Shown: one piece after another, positions 36,983 through 44,783 of the stretch
Layout of the letters: each line of letters opens with the position of its first letter
How positions within the stretch are numbered: the stretch's first letter is position 1
Source: Streptococcus timonensis
Lineage (GTDB): Bacteria; Bacillota; Bacilli; Lactobacillales; Streptococcaceae
Length of the DNA: 64,000 bases
Direction of reading: 5' to 3'
Assembly (NCBI RefSeq): GCF_900095845.1
Contig: NZ_FMIX01000003.1
Coordinates: 62,001 to 126,000, forward strand
Translations under genes and position numbers: made by a program
The notes under the pieces: model-generated
Database searches by the model: none
The model's input: the letters and a program-made list of their open reading frames with translations, nothing else
Told to the model about the DNA's origin: nothing

Positions 36983-38008
36983 GTTATAGTCAAAGCGAAT
37001 GACTTGCTCCGTTGCATCTACATACGCGTGGACTCCAAAGGGAACAATTGCTCTTGGTGTGGCATGGCCAACGTTTAGATTATAGATAATCGGGATATTG
37101 CTATCAATGGTGTCCATTAAAGTCTCCTTATAGTCGTCATAGAAGGTTTCATCCATAGGTTTTCCGACCAAGAGTCCACTGACGACCTCAAATATCCCCG
37201 TTTCTTTTAAAGCCTGCAACATTTTTTTGAAATCATCAGGTTCAGGCTTTTCTTGACTTGTTTCTAGCAATAGAATCTTTCCTTCCCAGTCGGATAAGTC
37301 AGGGAAAAGTTTGTATTTTTGGCAGAGGTCTGTGCTATCTGCGTGTAGAGAGTTGTCAAAAATATCATAGAGAGACTCAAGACAACCACCGAGGATTTCT
37401 CCCTCAAACTGAGCATTGCCTTGTAACAAGTCAAAACCTGTATTTGCATGGCTGACACGAGGTGTTCCCAAGGCTTTGGGACTAAAATCAGTCCGTTCCT
37501 CATACCAAACGTCACTAGGCCGAATTTCTGAGATTCTTCCCGTCTCAATCAATTCTTTGAAGTAGTGGAGGCTATATGACAACATTTCTTTGTCTAATTC
37601 ACAAATGTCTGCTAGAAAGGATTAGCCGTAAAAAGTCTTGATTCCTAGTTTATGCAACATGAGATGGTTCATGGTCGTATCCGAGAAACCGAGAAAAATC
37701 TTTGGTTTGATAACCTTTTGTAGTTGGTCATTTTCAAAAAGATAGGGTAGCAGGCGATAGGTATCGTTTCCACCAATGGCGCATAGGATCATGTCGATAC
37801 TATCATCAGAAAAGGCCTGAATCAAATCCTCTGCACGAGCTTCAGGATGTTCTTTGATAAAATCTAAGCCTTTTAGCGAATGATGTAAAAAGATAGGATT
37901 GAGTCCGAGGTCCTTGAGACGTTGAATACCCAAGTCCACTTCGTGCTTGACAAAGTCTTCACCCATAGTCCTACTAGATAAACTTATAATACCAATAGTA
38001 GAAGTCAT
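36971..38008 (-). pseudogene. S66 family LD-carboxypeptidase/MccF-like, in-frame TAA
   Basis: A 1038-bp reading frame (345 codons plus stop) interrupted at codon 129 by TAA (37624-37622). No indel: translation in the same frame resumes as SFLADICELDKEMLSYS. The part before the stop holds the nucleophile region KIFLGFSDTTMNHL; the part after holds the Glu (GEILGGCLESL) and His (NVGHATPRAIVPFG) of the S66 Ser-Glu-His triad. The stop therefore separates the catalytic residues. The sequence at the break, FYG-stop-SFLAD, would fit a CAA (Gln) to TAA change. Homologues cleave tetrapeptide cross-bridges of recycled peptidoglycan or detoxify microcin C-like compounds. CTCCT upstream of the start on the plus strand gives a normal ribosome-binding site. 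Confidence 0.82.
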
Positions 38009-38111
38009 ATATTATCCTCCTAGAAAAAATTGATGCTATTGTATCACAAAAGATGAGGGAAAACAACAAGAATTAGAGTCAGAAGAAGACTTTTAGACCA
38101 AGAAAGTAGTA

Positions 38112-38142
38112 AAAAAGCAACCAATGATGTGGTTGCTTTTTA
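38112..38142. terminator. terminator after the SemiSWEET gene
   Basis: AAAAAGCAACCA pairs with TGGTTGCTTTTT (38131-38142), loop ATGATG; usable from both strands. Confidence 0.8.
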
Positions 38143-38156
38143 TAGTAGTTGCATTC

Positions 38157-38420
38157 TTATAGAGCAGTAAGGAAGGTCAGTCCGCCAAGAACAACCCCAG
38201 CCGAGTTTGGAATGATTAGAATCCAGTCTTTCTTAGGCTCTTTTGTCCATCCATAAATGACCCAGATTAAGCAAGAGACTGCTGCTGATAAAGGTTGAAA
38301 TGGTTGAGCTTTGTTTCCTTGTAAATTGGCAAAAATTTGAGGGATGTAGGCTATAAATACAATAATTCCGATAAAGGCACCAATTGAACCAACAATTTGA
38401 TTAATTCTCTGTTTAGTCAT
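38157..38420 (-). CDS. SemiSWEET family sugar transporter
   Basis: 87 residues with three membrane helices, the size of bacterial SemiSWEET proteins, which work as dimers and carry sugars across the membrane. The PQ-loop motif is AYIPQIFANLQGNKAQPFQP (about 24-43), and a conserved Asn lies in IIPNSAGVVLG in helix 3. GGAG lies upstream of the ATG on the minus strand. It has its own terminator. Substrate not deducible. Confidence 0.85.
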   Translation of the reverse strand: MTKQRINQIVGSIGAFIGIIVFIAYIPQIFANLQGNKAQPFQPLSAAVSCLIWVIYGWTKEPKKDWILIIPNSAGVVLGGLTFLTAL

Positions 38421-38577
38421 ATATATTTCTCCTTATTACTTTATTAGTATAACAGAAAAACAACTTGGATTCAAGGATAAAACCTCGGGATTCTAAGGGA
38501 GGCCTTTATATTAGAACGTTTTTAGAAAATGTAGCTACTTTTCTTTGGAGAATCGAAAAATGCTTTGGAGCCATAAT

Positions 38578-38610
38578 AAAAGTAGTCTGTCTACAAAACA
38601 CACTACTTTT
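38578..38610 (-). terminator. terminator of the corA-DUF1129 unit
   Basis: AAAAGTAGT (38578-38586) pairs with ACTACTTTT (38602-38610), with additional inner pairing. On the minus strand it is followed by ATTATGG, so the T-run is inside the stem. Confidence 0.65.
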
Positions 38611-38620
38611 ATTGTTTATC

Positions 38621-39295
38621 TTAATATCTAGCAGGTCCTGCACTTGCGCTCTTGATGTTGAAGCGTTTTTTGAGGTAGAAACGTAGGGCAAGAAGAACTC
38701 CTCCGATAACCATCAAAACAAGAGGTGGTAGACTGATGTTAATAGCTTGTGGAAGGAAGTTACTGAAGAAGAGGATGATGACCCAAGCAAACATGGTTGC
38801 TAGCATGACCAAAAGTGATTTCCAAAATGGAGGACGTTGGCTACGGTCAACATCTGGACTATAGTAGCGGTAGATGAAGTGGTAGAGGAGATAGAAGGCT
38901 ACTCCACCAAAAGCCCCTACACAGAGGAGTGTTACCAAACCGTAGGCTACTGGTTGGTTTGAAAAGAGACTCATTAAGGCACTGACTACGGCAAACAATC
39001 CTGTGATGAAGAGAGCTGAATCCATGATCATGAGTTTTGGATCCTCATTCTCTTTTGGGTGCTCTTTTTCATATTGCTCTTTCTCAGTGTAGCTGTGAGC
39101 CCAGTGAGTTGGTGCTCCGTAGAGAGAACGAGCCGTCAATCCCTTTGGTTGTTCTTCAAGGATACGAGGAATGACTTCTTCAAGGATGGCCTTGATTTCA
39201 GCATCTGTCTTTCCGTCCTTTAGAAATTGCTGGGTTGCAATATGGATAAATTCCTGGTTTTTCTTTGTTAATTCTTTTAAATCAATCTGTGACAT
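38621..39295 (-). CDS. DUF1129 family membrane protein
   Basis: 224 residues from ATG 39295 (MSQIDLKELTKKNQEF), behind AGGAG. A soluble helical N-terminal half with LTARSLYGAPTHWAHSY (about 55-71) is the DUF1129 signature. It is followed by four hydrophobic helices and a basic tail (KKRFNIKSASAGPARY). Function is unknown. It lies 11 bp after corA, an arrangement conserved in streptococci. Confidence 0.85.
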   Translation of the reverse strand: MSQIDLKELTKKNQEFIHIATQQFLKDGKTDAEIKAILEEVIPRILEEQPKGLTARSLYGAPTHWAHSYTEKEQYEKEHPKENEDPKLMIMDSALFITGLFAVVSALMSLFSNQPVAYGLVTLLCVGAFGGVAFYLLYHFIYRYYSPDVDRSQRPPFWKSLLVMLATMFAWVIILFFSNFLPQAINISLPPLVLMVIGGVLLALRFYLKKRFNIKSASAGPARY

Positions 39296-39306
39296 AGTAA
39301 CTCCTG

Positions 39307-40251
39307 TTAGAACCATTTTTTATGGATGAGATAGAGAGTGAGAGAAACACTCAGAGCGAAGGCGATGAAGACGATAAGCCAGAAAGCGTTTGGTTCCCCG
39401 TTTAGAGGGATTTCATTGTCTTTAAAGTTCATACCGTAAGCCGAGAAGATCATGGTTGGGATAGACATAACGATGGTCACAAGGGCCAAGGTTTTCATGA
39501 TATTATTCTGATTGTTTGAAATAATTGATGCAAAGGTATCTGTCATTGAGTGCAAGATATTTCCATAAATGTCTGCCATCTCAATGGCCTGTTGGGTTTC
39601 AATCAAGGTATCTTCCAGCAGGTCTTCGTCCTCAAGGTATTTTTTAATATTACTAGTTGCGCTGGTCAACTTTTTAATCACGCGCTCATTTGTTTTAAGA
39701 GAGGCTTTAAAGTAGACGATGGTCTTTTCCAACTCCATGAGTTCAATCAATTCTTCGTTTCGAGTGGATTGATGTAGCTGGCTTTCAATCTGGTCACTCT
39801 TACGTTCAATCGAACGAAGGGCTGTCAGATAAATTTCAGCGTTTCGGTAGAGGATTTGAAAGATAAAGCGAGAACGCATAAAGGTGTAGAAATTCCGAAG
39901 TCTCCGGTTGATGAAGATATCTAGAAGCGGTAGAGGTTCCAAACAAGTGGTAATAATGGCCTCTTCTGTGATGATAATCCCTAAGGGGATGGTCACATAG
40001 TAGGTACGGTTATTTCTCTCTTCAGTAATGGGAACGTCCACGATGATCAGTGTGTATTCATCTTCAATCGTGATACGAGACATTTCTTCCGCATCGAGTG
40101 GTGCACGGAGGTCCGCGATATCAATATCAAATGCAGAAGCAATTTCCATCGATTCGCTTTGGGTAGGATTGACGAGATTGATCCAAGTGCCCGGCTGGAG
40201 CGTATCGATCTCTTTAAATTCTGTTGTTGTTGAGAGAAAGACTTGTTTCAT
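39307..40251 (-). CDS. corA: CorA family magnesium transporter
   Basis: 314 residues. A large cytosolic N-terminal domain with long helices is followed by two C-terminal membrane helices. The selectivity motif GMN is present in FSAYGMNFKDNEIPLNG (about residues 269-285), and the tail IHKKWF is basic. CorA pentamers import magnesium (or other divalent cations) and close when intracellular magnesium is high. AGGAG upstream. The window has a second magnesium system, mgtA at 44784. Confidence 0.92.
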   Translation of the reverse strand: MKQVFLSTTTEFKEIDTLQPGTWINLVNPTQSESMEIASAFDIDIADLRAPLDAEEMSRITIEDEYTLIIVDVPITEERNNRTYYVTIPLGIIITEEAIITTCLEPLPLLDIFINRRLRNFYTFMRSRFIFQILYRNAEIYLTALRSIERKSDQIESQLHQSTRNEELIELMELEKTIVYFKASLKTNERVIKKLTSATSNIKKYLEDEDLLEDTLIETQQAIEMADIYGNILHSMTDTFASIISNNQNNIMKTLALVTIVMSIPTMIFSAYGMNFKDNEIPLNGEPNAFWLIVFIAFALSVSLTLYLIHKKWF

Positions 40252-40353
40252 ATCTCCTATCCTTTCCTAATCTATTCTGTGTTTAAGTGATTTTTAGCAC
40301 CGTACTATTATACTACAAATTCGGCTTTTTTGGTAATAGAATTTCACTTTTTT

Positions 40354-40362
40354 TGGTATAAT
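40354..40362 (+). promoter_or_regulatory. extended -10 promoter of uvrA
   Basis: TGGTATAAT (40354-40362). An in-frame ATG at 40361 lies inside it, so the uvrA start must be the downstream ATG 40394. Confidence 0.65.
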
Positions 40363-40393
40363 GGAAAGCAACAATGGACTAGAAAGAAGTAAC

Positions 40394-43225
40394 ATGCAAG
40401 ATAAGATTGTCATCCATGGGGCACGCGCCCATAATTTAAAAAATATTGACGTGGAAATTCCACGTGACAAGCTAGTTGTGGTGACGGGGCTGTCGGGTTC
40501 GGGCAAGTCCAGTCTTGCCTTTGATACCCTGTATGCAGAAGGGCAACGTCGCTATGTTGAGAGTCTATCAGCCTACGCTCGTCAGTTCTTAGGGAATATG
40601 GAGAAACCAGATGTGGACTCTATCGATGGTCTTAGTCCTGCTATTTCCATTGACCAGAAAACGACTAGTAAAAACCCTCGCTCAACTGTAGGAACTACGA
40701 CGGAAATCAACGACTATCTCCGTCTCCTCTATGCTCGTGTAGGAACACCCTACTGTATCAACGGACATGGGGCTATCAAGGCTTCGTCTGTAGAGCAGAT
40801 TGTCGACAAGGTTTTGGAATTGCCAGAGCGCCAGCGTCTGCAGATTTTGGCTCCTGTTATTCGTAAGAAAAAAGGGCAACACAAGACGTTGATTGAAAAG
40901 ATTCAAAAGGATGGCTATGTTCGTGTCCGTATCGATGGGGTTGTCTATGATGTGACCGAAGTTCCTGACCTTGAAAAGAATAAACAACATATCATCGATG
41001 TGGTGGTAGACCGTATTATCATTAAAGAAGGTATCCGTAGTCGTCTCTTTGATTCCATCGAAGCAGCCCTTCGTATCGCAGAAGGTTATGTGGTTATCGA
41101 TACTATGGATGATTCGGAGTTACTCTTTTCAGAACATTATGCCTGCCCAGTCTGTGGTTTTACAGTTCCAGAACTAGAACCTCGTCTCTTCTCCTTCAAT
41201 GCACCATTTGGTTCTTGTAGCGAGTGTGATGGTTTGGGGATCAAGCTAGAGGTTGATACGGACTTAGTCGTACCAGATGCTAGCAAAACCCTTCGTGAGG
41301 GGGCCTTAGCACCTTGGAATCCTATCTCTTCTAACTATTATCCAAATATGCTAGAACAAGCCATGACAGCCTTTGGAGTGGATATGGATACTCCTTTTGA
41401 GGACTTGTCTGAGGAGGAGAAACTTCTCATTTTCTATGGTTCAGATGGTAAGGAATTCCATTTCCACTATGAAAATGAATTCGGTGGAGTTCGCGACATC
41501 GACATTCCTTTTGAAGGTGTTATAGGGAATATCAAGCGTCGCTATCATGAAACCAATAGCGACTATACCCGCACACAAATGCGTCTTTATATGAATGAGC
41601 TAACTTGTGGCACGTGTCACGGATATCGTCTCAATGACCAGGCCTTATCTGTTCGAGTAGGAGGAGAAAAAGGACTCCATATCGGAGAAGTTTCAGACCT
41701 CTCTATCGCAGACCATTTGGAGGTTATTGATCAACTAAGCCTATCTGAAAATGAAGCTATCATCGCTCGTCCGATTCTAAAGGAAATAAAGGACCGCTTG
41801 ACCTTCCTCAATAATGTCGGTCTCAACTATCTGACCCTTTCTCGTTCTGCAGGAACATTATCAGGTGGGGAGAGCCAACGTATTCGCTTAGCGACCCAGA
41901 TTGGTTCCAATCTCTCAGGAGTCCTCTATATCTTAGATGAGCCGTCTATCGGTCTTCACCAGAGGGACAATGACCGTCTGATTGCCAGTCTGAAAAAGAT
42001 GCGTGATATAGGGAATACTCTCATTGTAGTAGAACATGATGAAGATACCATGCGAGAGGCAGATTATCTAATTGACGTCGGTCCTGGTGCAGGGGTCTTT
42101 GGTGGAGAGATTGTTGCGGCAGGAACTCCTAGACAGGTGGCTCGCAACAGTAAGTCAATTACAGGTCAGTACTTGTCAGGCAAACGTGCCATTCCAGTGC
42201 CGTCAGAACGTCGTGTAGGAAATGGTCGCTTTATTGAGGTGACAGGTGCGCGTGAGAATAACTTGCAAAATATCACCGCTCGCTTCCCACTCGGGAAATT
42301 TATCGCGGTGACAGGTGTCTCTGGTTCAGGGAAGTCGACACTTATTAACAGCATTCTCAAAAAAGCCATTGCTCAAAAGCTTAACCGCAATTCAGATAAG
42401 CCTGGAAAGTTTAAGACTATCTCAGGGATTGAGCATGTAGATCGTTTGATTGACATCGACCAGAGTCCTATCGGACGAACTCCAAGGTCCAATCCTGCAA
42501 CCTATACAGGTGTCTTTGATGACATTCGGGACCTCTTCGCTCAGACAAATGAAGCCAAAATTCGAGGCTACAAGAAGGGTCGTTTCAGTTTCAATGTTAA
42601 GGGTGGTCGCTGTGAGGCCTGCTCAGGTGACGGGATTATCAAGATTGAAATGCACTTCTTGCCAGACGTATACGTAGCTTGTGAAGTCTGCCACGGGACC
42701 CGTTATAACAGTGAGACCCTAGAAGTTCATTATAAGGAAAAGAATATCTCGCAAGTTTTAGATATGACCGTTAACGATGCGGTAGAATTTTTCAAACACA
42801 TTCCGAAAATTCAACGCAAACTCCAAACGATCAAAGATGTTGGTCTAGGCTATGTGACCTTGGGACAACCAGCCACGACACTTTCTGGTGGAGAAGCGCA
42901 GCGTATGAAGCTGGCTAGCGAGCTCCATAAACGCTCGACCGGTAAATCTTTCTACATTCTAGATGAACCGACAACTGGTCTTCATACCGAGGATATCGCG
43001 CGTCTACTGAAGGTCTTGTCTCGCTTTGTAGATGATGGTAATACAGTTCTCGTGATTGAGCACAATCTAGATGTCATCAAAACAGCAGACCATATCATTG
43101 ATTTAGGTCCAGAAGGCGGTGTTGGTGGTGGTACCATCATTGCAACAGGAACTCCAGAGGAAGTAGCTGCTAATGAAGCTAGCTATACAGGACAGTATTT
43201 GAAAGGAAAGTTACATCATGAATAA
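40394..43225 (+). CDS. uvrA: excinuclease ABC subunit UvrA
   Basis: 943 residues, the normal UvrA length. Two ABC-type ATPase halves: Walker [35 protein letters not shown] region (about 31-38) and [12 protein letters not shown] (about 640-651). Signatures are [16 protein letters not shown] (about 489-504) and [15 protein letters not shown] (about 831-845). Zinc fingers CPVCGF...CSECDG and CEACSGDG...CEVCHG are intact. UvrA scans DNA and loads UvrB in nucleotide excision repair. It overlaps the pepP-like gene by 8 bp. Confidence 0.97.
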   Translation: MQDKIVIHGARAHNLKNIDVEIPRDKLVVVTGLSGSGKSSLAFDTLYAEGQRRYVESLSAYARQFLGNMEKPDVDSIDGLSPAISIDQKTTSKNPRSTVGTTTEINDYLRLLYARVGTPYCINGHGAIKASSVEQIVDKVLELPERQRLQILAPVIRKKKGQHKTLIEKIQKDGYVRVRIDGVVYDVTEVPDLEKNKQHIIDVVVDRIIIKEGIRSRLFDSIEAALRIAEGYVVIDTMDDSELLFSEHYACPVCGFTVPELEPRLFSFNAPFGSCSECDGLGIKLEVDTDLVVPDASKTLREGALAPWNPISSNYYPNMLEQAMTAFGVDMDTPFEDLSEEEKLLIFYGSDGKEFHFHYENEFGGVRDIDIPFEGVIGNIKRRYHETNSDYTRTQMRLYMNELTCGTCHGYRLNDQALSVRVGGEKGLHIGEVSDLSIADHLEVIDQLSLSENEAIIARPILKEIKDRLTFLNNVGLNYLTLSRSAGTLSGGESQRIRLATQIGSNLSGVLYILDEPSIGLHQRDNDRLIASLKKMRDIGNTLIVVEHDEDTMREADYLIDVGPGAGVFGGEIVAAGTPRQVARNSKSITGQYLSGKRAIPVPSERRVGNGRFIEVTGARENNLQNITARFPLGKFIAVTGVSGSGKSTLINSILKKAIAQKLNRNSDKPGKFKTISGIEHVDRLIDIDQSPIGRTPRSNPATYTGVFDDIRDLFAQTNEAKIRGYKKGRFSFNVKGGRCEACSGDGIIKIEMHFLPDVYVACEVCHGTRYNSETLEVHYKEKNISQVLDMTVNDAVEFFKHIPKIQRKLQTIKDVGLGYVTLGQPATTLSGGEAQRMKLASELHKRSTGKSFYILDEPTTGLHTEDIARLLKVLSRFVDDGNTVLVIEHNLDVIKTADHIIDLGPEGGVGGGTIIATGTPEEVAANEASYTGQYLKGKLHHE

Positions 43226-44279
43226 ACGTGTGCAAGCATTTCTCGATAAAATGCAAGAAAAAGAATTAGATGGGATTATTATCAACAACCTTAAAAATGT
43301 CTACTATTTGACAGGATTTTGGGGTTCAAATGGAACAGTCTTTATCAGTCGTGACCGTCAAATTTTGGTGACGGATGCCCGCTATATCATCGCTGCTAAG
43401 CAGGAAGTTACTGGTTTTGAGATTTTTGCAGAACGTGACGAGTTGACTACTATCGCAAAAATTGCTAAAGACATGGGTCTTTCTCGTATCGGGTTTGAAG
43501 ATGAAATCTCGGTTTCTTATTACCACCGCATGCAAGCCGCTTTTGAAGGTTTGGAATTAATTCCTCAGACACAGTTTGTTGAAGCTCTTCGTATGATAAA
43601 GGACGAGACAGAGATTGCGACTATTCGCAAGGCTTGTTCAATATCAGACCAAGCTTTCCACGATGCCCTTGAATTTATCAAGCCAGGGAAGACTGAAATT
43701 GAAATTGCCAACTTCCTTGATTTCCGTATGCGTGAGCTGGGAGCGGCAGGTTTGTCTTTTGACACAATCTTAGCGAGTGGTATCAACTCTTCTAAACCCC
43801 ATGCCCACCCAATGCACAAGCCAGTAGAACTAGGCGAAGCTATCACTATGGACTTTGGGTGCCTTTACGAGCATTATGTAAGTGATATGACTCGTACCAT
43901 CTACCTAGGCCATGTCAGCGACGAACAAGCAGTAATCTACAACACTGTTTTAAAGGCTAACCAAGCATTGATTGACCAAGCTAAGGCTGGCTTAGGTTTC
44001 CGTGACTTTGACAAAATCCCTCGTGATATCATTGTGGAAGCAGGCTATGGACAATACTTTACACACGGTATCGGACACGGTATTGGACTTGATATCCACG
44101 AAGAGCCTTACTTTAGCCAAACTTCCAAAGAAGTTATCAAAACTGGTATGGTCTTGACTGATGAACCCGGTATTTATATCGAAGGTAAATATGGAGTTCG
44201 TATCGAAGATGATATCTTGATTACAGATACCGGTTGCGAATTATTAACCCTTGCTCCAAAAGAATTAATCGTAATCTAA
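43218..44279 (+). CDS. pepP: M24 family Xaa-Pro peptidase (aminopeptidase P-like)
   Basis: 353 residues. An N-terminal creatinase-like domain (about 1-130) is followed by the pita-bread catalytic domain. Metal ligands: [21 protein letters not shown] (two Asp), [16 protein letters not shown] (His), [19 protein letters not shown] (two Glu). It removes N-terminal residues before proline, cytosolic. It starts within the last codons of uvrA. Confidence 0.92.
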   Translation: MNKRVQAFLDKMQEKELDGIIINNLKNVYYLTGFWGSNGTVFISRDRQILVTDARYIIAAKQEVTGFEIFAERDELTTIAKIAKDMGLSRIGFEDEISVSYYHRMQAAFEGLELIPQTQFVEALRMIKDETEIATIRKACSISDQAFHDALEFIKPGKTEIEIANFLDFRMRELGAAGLSFDTILASGINSSKPHAHPMHKPVELGEAITMDFGCLYEHYVSDMTRTIYLGHVSDEQAVIYNTVLKANQALIDQAKAGLGFRDFDKIPRDIIVEAGYGQYFTHGIGHGIGLDIHEEPYFSQTSKEVIKTGMVLTDEPGIYIEGKYGVRIEDDILITDTGCELLTLAPKELIVI

Positions 44280-44297
44280 GAAAAATGAGATAAATCG

Positions 44298-44326
44298 TTG
44301 ACTTTTACTAGTTAAAGGTTTATACT
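44298..44326 (+). promoter_or_regulatory. promoter of the M-box/mgtA transcript
   Basis: TTGACT (44298-44303), 17-bp spacer, TATACT (44321-44326). Start point about 44332. Confidence 0.8.
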
Positions 44327-44331
44327 GAAAG

Positions 44332-44480
44332 GCGAAAACGGTAGGTGAGGCTACCATAGGGATACGGATGACTACCGCAAAGCAGTGGAGACACTACTCG
44401 TTGGTCAACAGTCCTGGTCGCGAAGGTCAAGACTAAGCTCATTACATCGCCCTATGGAGTTAAAGCTTGAACGAAAACAG
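44332..44480 (+). ncRNA. M-box (ykoK leader) magnesium riboswitch
   Basis: The RNA carries the M-box conserved blocks in order: GGTAGGTGAGGCT, then ATACGGATGACTACCGC, GAGACACTACTCG followed by GGTCAACAG, GACTAAGCTCATTACAT, and CCTATGGAGTTAAAGC. It stands between a strong promoter and an intrinsic terminator, upstream of a magnesium P-type ATPase, as expected. High magnesium compacts the fold and favours termination (known for the family). Ends are approximate. Confidence 0.87.
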
Positions 44481-44493
44481 ATAATAAGTTTTT

Positions 44494-44522
44494 AGTCCTG
44501 CCATTTTATGGCAGGGCTTTCT
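44494..44522 (+). terminator. expression-platform terminator of the M-box
   Basis: AGTCCTGCCAT (44494-44504) pairs with ATGGCAGGGCT (44508-44518), one G-T pair, 3-nt loop, then TTTCT. It should stop transcription before mgtA when magnesium is plentiful. Confidence 0.8.
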
Positions 44523-44553
44523 GCTGTTTCAAAACAAAGAAAGGAGACAAACG

Positions 44554-44625
44554 ATGCAAATTGACGATCATCCAGAACCGCACATACACAGCCAATCGCT
44601 GATTTGTGTCGTTTTGTCCCTATAA
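44554..44625 (+). CDS. possible 23-residue leader peptide of mgtA
   Basis: ATG 44554 follows a full AAAGGAGA ribosome-binding site by about 7 nt and opens a 23-codon frame ending at TAA 44623-44625. The peptide starts MQIDDHPEPHIHSQS: acidic residues and prolines close to the N-terminus, then histidines. It lies after the M-box terminator and before mgtA, so it would be made only on read-through transcripts. Its second half overlaps the left arm of a hairpin (44583-44646). The composition recalls Salmonella/E. coli MgtL (MEPDP...), whose acidic-proline start destabilises ribosomes at low magnesium. A vestige of a lost gene is the alternative. Confidence 0.4.
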   Translation: MQIDDHPEPHIHSQSLICVVLSL

Positions 44626-44646
44626 AGTGATTGGTCTCTGTGTATG
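44583..44646 (+). promoter_or_regulatory. long hairpin overlapping the mgtA leader peptide frame
   Basis: CATACACAG (44583-44591) and CCAATC (44592-44597) pair with GATTGG (44629-44634) and CTGTGTATG (44638-44646), with a TCT bulge on the 3' side. The left arm is inside the leader frame, so ribosomes on it would open the stem. Confidence 0.55.
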
Positions 44647-44751
44647 ATACTCTTCGAAAATCAAATTCAAACCACGTCAACGTCGCCTTGCTGTACTCAA
44701 GTACAGCCTGTGGCTAGTTTCCTAGTTTGCTCTTTGATTTTCATTGAGTAT
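44647..44751 (+). repeat. BOX element (boxA-boxC) in the mgtA leader
   Basis: 105 bp from ATACTCTTCGAAAATCAAAT to TTGATTTTCATTGAGTAT. The boxA core ACGTCAACGTCGCCTTGCTG is close to the BOXA1R target. No boxB. It begins at the base after the preceding hairpin and ends 32 bp before mgtA. Confidence 0.88.
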
Positions 44752-44783
44752 GAAATCACTATTCATACAGATAGGAGAAACCA

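Noticed and set aside
44647-44751. RUP element or transposon remnant
   Set aside because: Core and ends match boxA and boxC of BOX elements; RUP has different ends and no such core.
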